Assembly: GCA_003453085.1 (NCBI GenBank)
Contig: DMMK01000477.1
Coordinates: 1 to 8,658, forward strand
Length of the DNA stretch: 8,658 bases
From: Verrucomicrobiales bacterium
GTDB taxonomy: Bacteria > Verrucomicrobiota > Verrucomicrobiia > Verrucomicrobiales > Verrucomicrobiaceae
Direction of reading: 5' to 3'
The translations under genes and the position numbers were made by a program. Positions 6,870 to 8,658 of this stretch are shown here, piece by piece; positions within the stretch are counted from its first letter, which is position 1; each line of letters begins with the position of its first letter. The notes below the pieces were generated by a model that was not told the origin of the DNA, did no database searches, and saw only the letters and a list, made by a program, of their open reading frames with translations.

Positions 6870-8183
6870 ATGCGCCCCAGCCCCCACCACGCAGAACCCG
6901 CCCTGCCCTTTTGGCAGCGATGGACCGGGCTGAGTGAGATCTGGGTGGGGGCAGATCTCTCCTCCCGGCTGCTTCTCTTGCTGCGCTGGCTGGCCGTGCT
7001 CGGTCAGGGGCTCACCCTCGCCATCGCAGAAGAACTCGGGGTGGAGATACCCTGGGGGCCCTGCGGCATCGCCCTGGGGATCACCCTGATTAGCAATGTC
7101 ATCCTGGCCTGGTGGCATCGGCAAATGCCAGGGCAGCATCTGGGCGGCGGCTTTTTCCACGTACTGCTGGGGGATGTCGTCACCCTCACCTTCCTGCTGT
7201 ATTGGACCGGCGGCCTAACCAATCCTTTCGCCATCTTTTATCTCGTTAAGCTCACCCTCGCTGCTGTGGCCTTGCGGGGTTCCGCCGCCATCAGTCTCGG
7301 GCTGCTCATCGGCATCGCCGCCGCCAGTCTGTTGCTCCATCACCAGCCACTGCATTTGCAACAGGGAGGTCCACTTTCCCCCGCCATGCAGGTTTATGGG
7401 CAGTTCACCGCGCTCTTCCTGGCAGGGGCCTTTGTCTTGGTCATGCTGGTGGCCATTCGCAGGCGCTCGCATCGCCTGCAAATGGAGCGTCAAAAACTGC
7501 GCCAGGAACTGGAGTCAAGAGAACGCTTTCTCTCCGTGGCCGCCCTCGCCACGGGGTTCGCTCATGAGCTCGCCACGCCCATCGGCACCCTGGCGCTCGC
7601 CGCCGCAGAAATGCAGACGCATCCCGATGCGGAAACCGCTGCACTGATGGTGAAAGAAGCCGCCCGCTGTCAGGAGGTGCTGCAACGCCTGCGCACCCTG
7701 GGCCAGGAAGCTTTAGGCCAATCCAGCGCGCCCTGCGAGATTGCCCACGTGATCCAAATCACCCTAGCCGATCTGCCGCCCACGCAGCGTCAACGCATCA
7801 CCTTGAGCTTGCCTGAAAACAGCCGTCACGCCCAGGTGACCTGTGCAGGTTTGCGGGAAGCCCTGCTGGTGCTGCTGCGCAATGCCCTTCTTTCTTCTTC
7901 TGATGATCTGCCTGTGGGCCTGAGTGTGCAGCTTCAGGATGGATACGTCTCCTTCACCGTCGAGGATCGTGGCCCCGGCTTCACCACCGAGATGCTCGCG
8001 CATTGGGGTGAGCCCTTTCGCAGCACGCGTGCGGCTGGAGAAGGCATGGGCCTCGGGCTGTTCTTTGTTCGCCGCCTCGCCGCCTCCATGCACGGCAGTG
8101 CGGTGGTGGAAAATCGGCCGGAAGGCGGGGCCCGTGTCACGCTTTCCCTGCCCCGACTTTCACCCTCTGCCACCGCGCCATGA
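6870..8183 (+). CDS. regB: RegB/PrrB-like redox sensor histidine kinase
   Basis: This is a 437-residue integral-membrane kinase resembling the RegB/PrrB/ActS family, which senses quinone and respiratory redox state. Six hydrophobic segments are visible (about 33-52, 63-82, 95-112, 118-137, 139-157, 175-196), as in RegB. The quinone-associated motif GGxxNPF is present as GGLTNPF at 114-120. The H-box is FAHELATP with H232, and RCQEVL at 266-271 places C267 where RegB has its redox-active cysteine, with a spacing about five residues shorter. The ATPase domain has N338 (LLRNAL), G1 EDRGPG (365-370) and G2 GEGMGLGL (390-397). The family normally ends at this length. ATG 6870 is the first possible start, because an in-frame TGA lies at 6864-6866. 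The stop overlaps the next start (ATGA). The assignment rests on motifs and the RegA-like partner; orthology is not proved. Confidence 0.85.
   Translation: MRPSPHHAEPALPFWQRWTGLSEIWVGADLSSRLLLLLRWLAVLGQGLTLAIAEELGVEIPWGPCGIALGITLISNVILAWWHRQMPGQHLGGGFFHVLLGDVVTLTFLLYWTGGLTNPFAIFYLVKLTLAAVALRGSAAISLGLLIGIAAASLLLHHQPLHLQQGGPLSPAMQVYGQFTALFLAGAFVLVMLVAIRRRSHRLQMERQKLRQELESRERFLSVAALATGFAHELATPIGTLALAAAEMQTHPDAETAALMVKEAARCQEVLQRLRTLGQEALGQSSAPCEIAHVIQITLADLPPTQRQRITLSLPENSRHAQVTCAGLREALLVLLRNALLSSSDDLPVGLSVQLQDGYVSFTVEDRGPGFTTEMLAHWGEPFRSTRAAGEGMGLGLFFVRRLAASMHGSAVVENRPEGGARVTLSLPRLSPSATAP
7212..7219 (-). repeat. GTTAGGCC word, copy 6
   Basis: Exact octamer on the minus strand. It coincides with the codons for Gly115-Leu116-Thr117 of the RegB-like quinone motif (GGC CTA AC). 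The variable residues of the motif (LT) may be partly set by the DNA word. Confidence 0.6.
7712..7719 (+). repeat. TTTAGGCC, one mismatch to the word
   Basis: Seven of eight bases match, with T for the first G. It lies in the RegB-like gene and reads GCT TTA GGC C (Ala-Leu-Gly), another TTA codon followed by GGC. Confidence 0.3.
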
Positions 8184-8658
8184 TGACCGTCCTCCTGATT
8201 GAAGATGATGAAAGCTTCCGCACCACCCTGGCGCTGGCCTTGCGCCGCCGTGGCTGCGAGATTCTCCAAGCCGCGAACGGACCCGCCGCGGTGGAAACCC
8301 TCCGCTCGGGCGCAGCACCCTCGGGCATCATTCTAGACATGCGGTTAGGCCAGGAAAACGGCATGAGCCTCATCGCCGAGCTGCGCCGCCTGTCACCTCA
8401 AACACGCCTCATCGTCCTCACGGGTTACGGCAGCATCCCCAATGCCATCGAAGCCGTGCGCCTGGGTGCCGATGACTACCTGCTCAAGCCTGCCAGTGCG
8501 GATCAAGTCCTCGCCGCCGTGCAAGGTCAGGCCACCGCATCCTCCCGCCCGGCTGCCAATGATCTGCCCAGCCTCGCCCGCCTGGAGTGGGAGCACATCC
8601 AGCGCGTCCTCAGCGACTGCCACGGCAATATCTCCCACGCCGCCGAAGCCCTCGGCAT
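8180..8658 (+). CDS. regA: RegA/PrrA-like response regulator, 3' partial
   Basis: This is a response regulator, cut by the window end after about 159 residues. The receiver domain shows E8-D9-D10, phospho-acceptor D53 (ILDMRLGQENG), T81 and K103 (LLKP). Residues 104-130 form a linker containing several prolines. The visible start of a Fis-type helix-turn-helix is LARLEWEHIQRVLSDCHGNISHAAEALG (133-159), which closely resembles the RegA/PrrA/ActR effector domain; that family is about 180 residues, so only some 20-25 are missing. The ATG at 8180 overlaps the RegB-like stop; ATG 8183 is an equally possible start and removes one Met. Translational coupling and family match make it the partner of the upstream kinase. 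Expected targets are respiratory and redox genes, but none is visible here except the weak site before the kinase gene. Confidence 0.88.
   Translation, partial: MMTVLLIEDDESFRTTLALALRRRGCEILQAANGPAAVETLRSGAAPSGIILDMRLGQENGMSLIAELRRLSPQTRLIVLTGYGSIPNAIEAVRLGADDYLLKPASADQVLAAVQGQATASSRPAANDLPSLARLEWEHIQRVLSDCHGNISHAAEALG
8344..8351 (+). repeat. GTTAGGCC word, copy 7
   Basis: Exact octamer in the RegA-like gene, three codons after the phospho-acceptor aspartate, read as CGG TTA GGC (Arg-Leu-Gly). This is the only TTA codon I see in this gene. Confidence 0.6.

Noticed and set aside
6000..7160. 386-residue open frame on the minus strand
   Set aside because: It runs antisense across the 3' end of one kinase gene and the 5' end of the next, is His/Gly-rich with no domain, and is explained by the GC bias of the real genes.
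708..8351. TTAGGC resembling the nematode telomere repeat
   Set aside because: The copies are single, dispersed about 1 kb apart inside bacterial genes, never in tandem.
1..8658. CRISPR array, tRNA/rRNA genes, insertion sequence or integrase
   Set aside because: I looked for regular direct repeats, cloverleaf-like segments and transposase motifs and found none; almost all bases are in the six genes listed.

Overview
The window is GC-rich, densely coding DNA from a bacterium. My best guess is Verrucomicrobiota (Verrucomicrobium/Prosthecobacter-like). The reasons are a large secreted Calx-beta protein whose repetitive C-terminal modules end in a 'FxGV-x-Q...GxGFFL...G-V-LR' pattern common in that phylum, a histidine kinase with an OB-fold-like periplasmic part, and no recognisable Shine-Dalgarno sequence before the starts that can be inspected. 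The phylum is inferred from protein style, not from a marker gene.

Layout. 1-1857 (+): the C-terminal three quarters of a Cu(+)-exporting P1B-1 ATPase (copA), cut by the window edge. 1870-4461 (-): a convergent gene for an 863-residue secreted protein with two pre-peptidase-like N-terminal domains, two Calx-beta domains and a beta-rich C-terminal region; a short hairpin lies over the convergent stops. 4462-4614: a 153-bp divergent intergenic region carrying two copies of the dyad TTCGC-N6-GCGAA, centred 22 bp apart. 4615-6809 (+): a NarL/FixJ-type response regulator overlapping (ATGA) a membrane histidine kinase. 6870-8658 (+): a second two-component pair, again with an ATGA overlap, formed by a RegB/PrrB-like redox sensor kinase and a RegA/PrrA-like regulator that runs off the right edge.

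How the parts may work together (inference). The first two-component pair is transcribed away from the secreted Calx-beta gene, and the tandem dyads between them are well placed to control one or both. The second pair keeps the two RegB redox-sensing features, the GGxxNPF quinone motif and a cysteine after the phosphorylated histidine, so it probably reports respiratory or quinone redox state. Its proximity to a copper exporter suggests a link to copper or oxidase homeostasis, but nothing in the sequence proves this.

The most unusual signal is at the DNA-word level. The non-palindromic octamer GTTAGGCC occurs seven times, plus a 7-of-8 match and a further one-mismatch copy. It lies inside genes, on both strands and in different reading frames, at about one per kilobase. 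This resembles the density and placement of DNA uptake sequences or another genome-wide architectural motif, and I do not know a described function for it.
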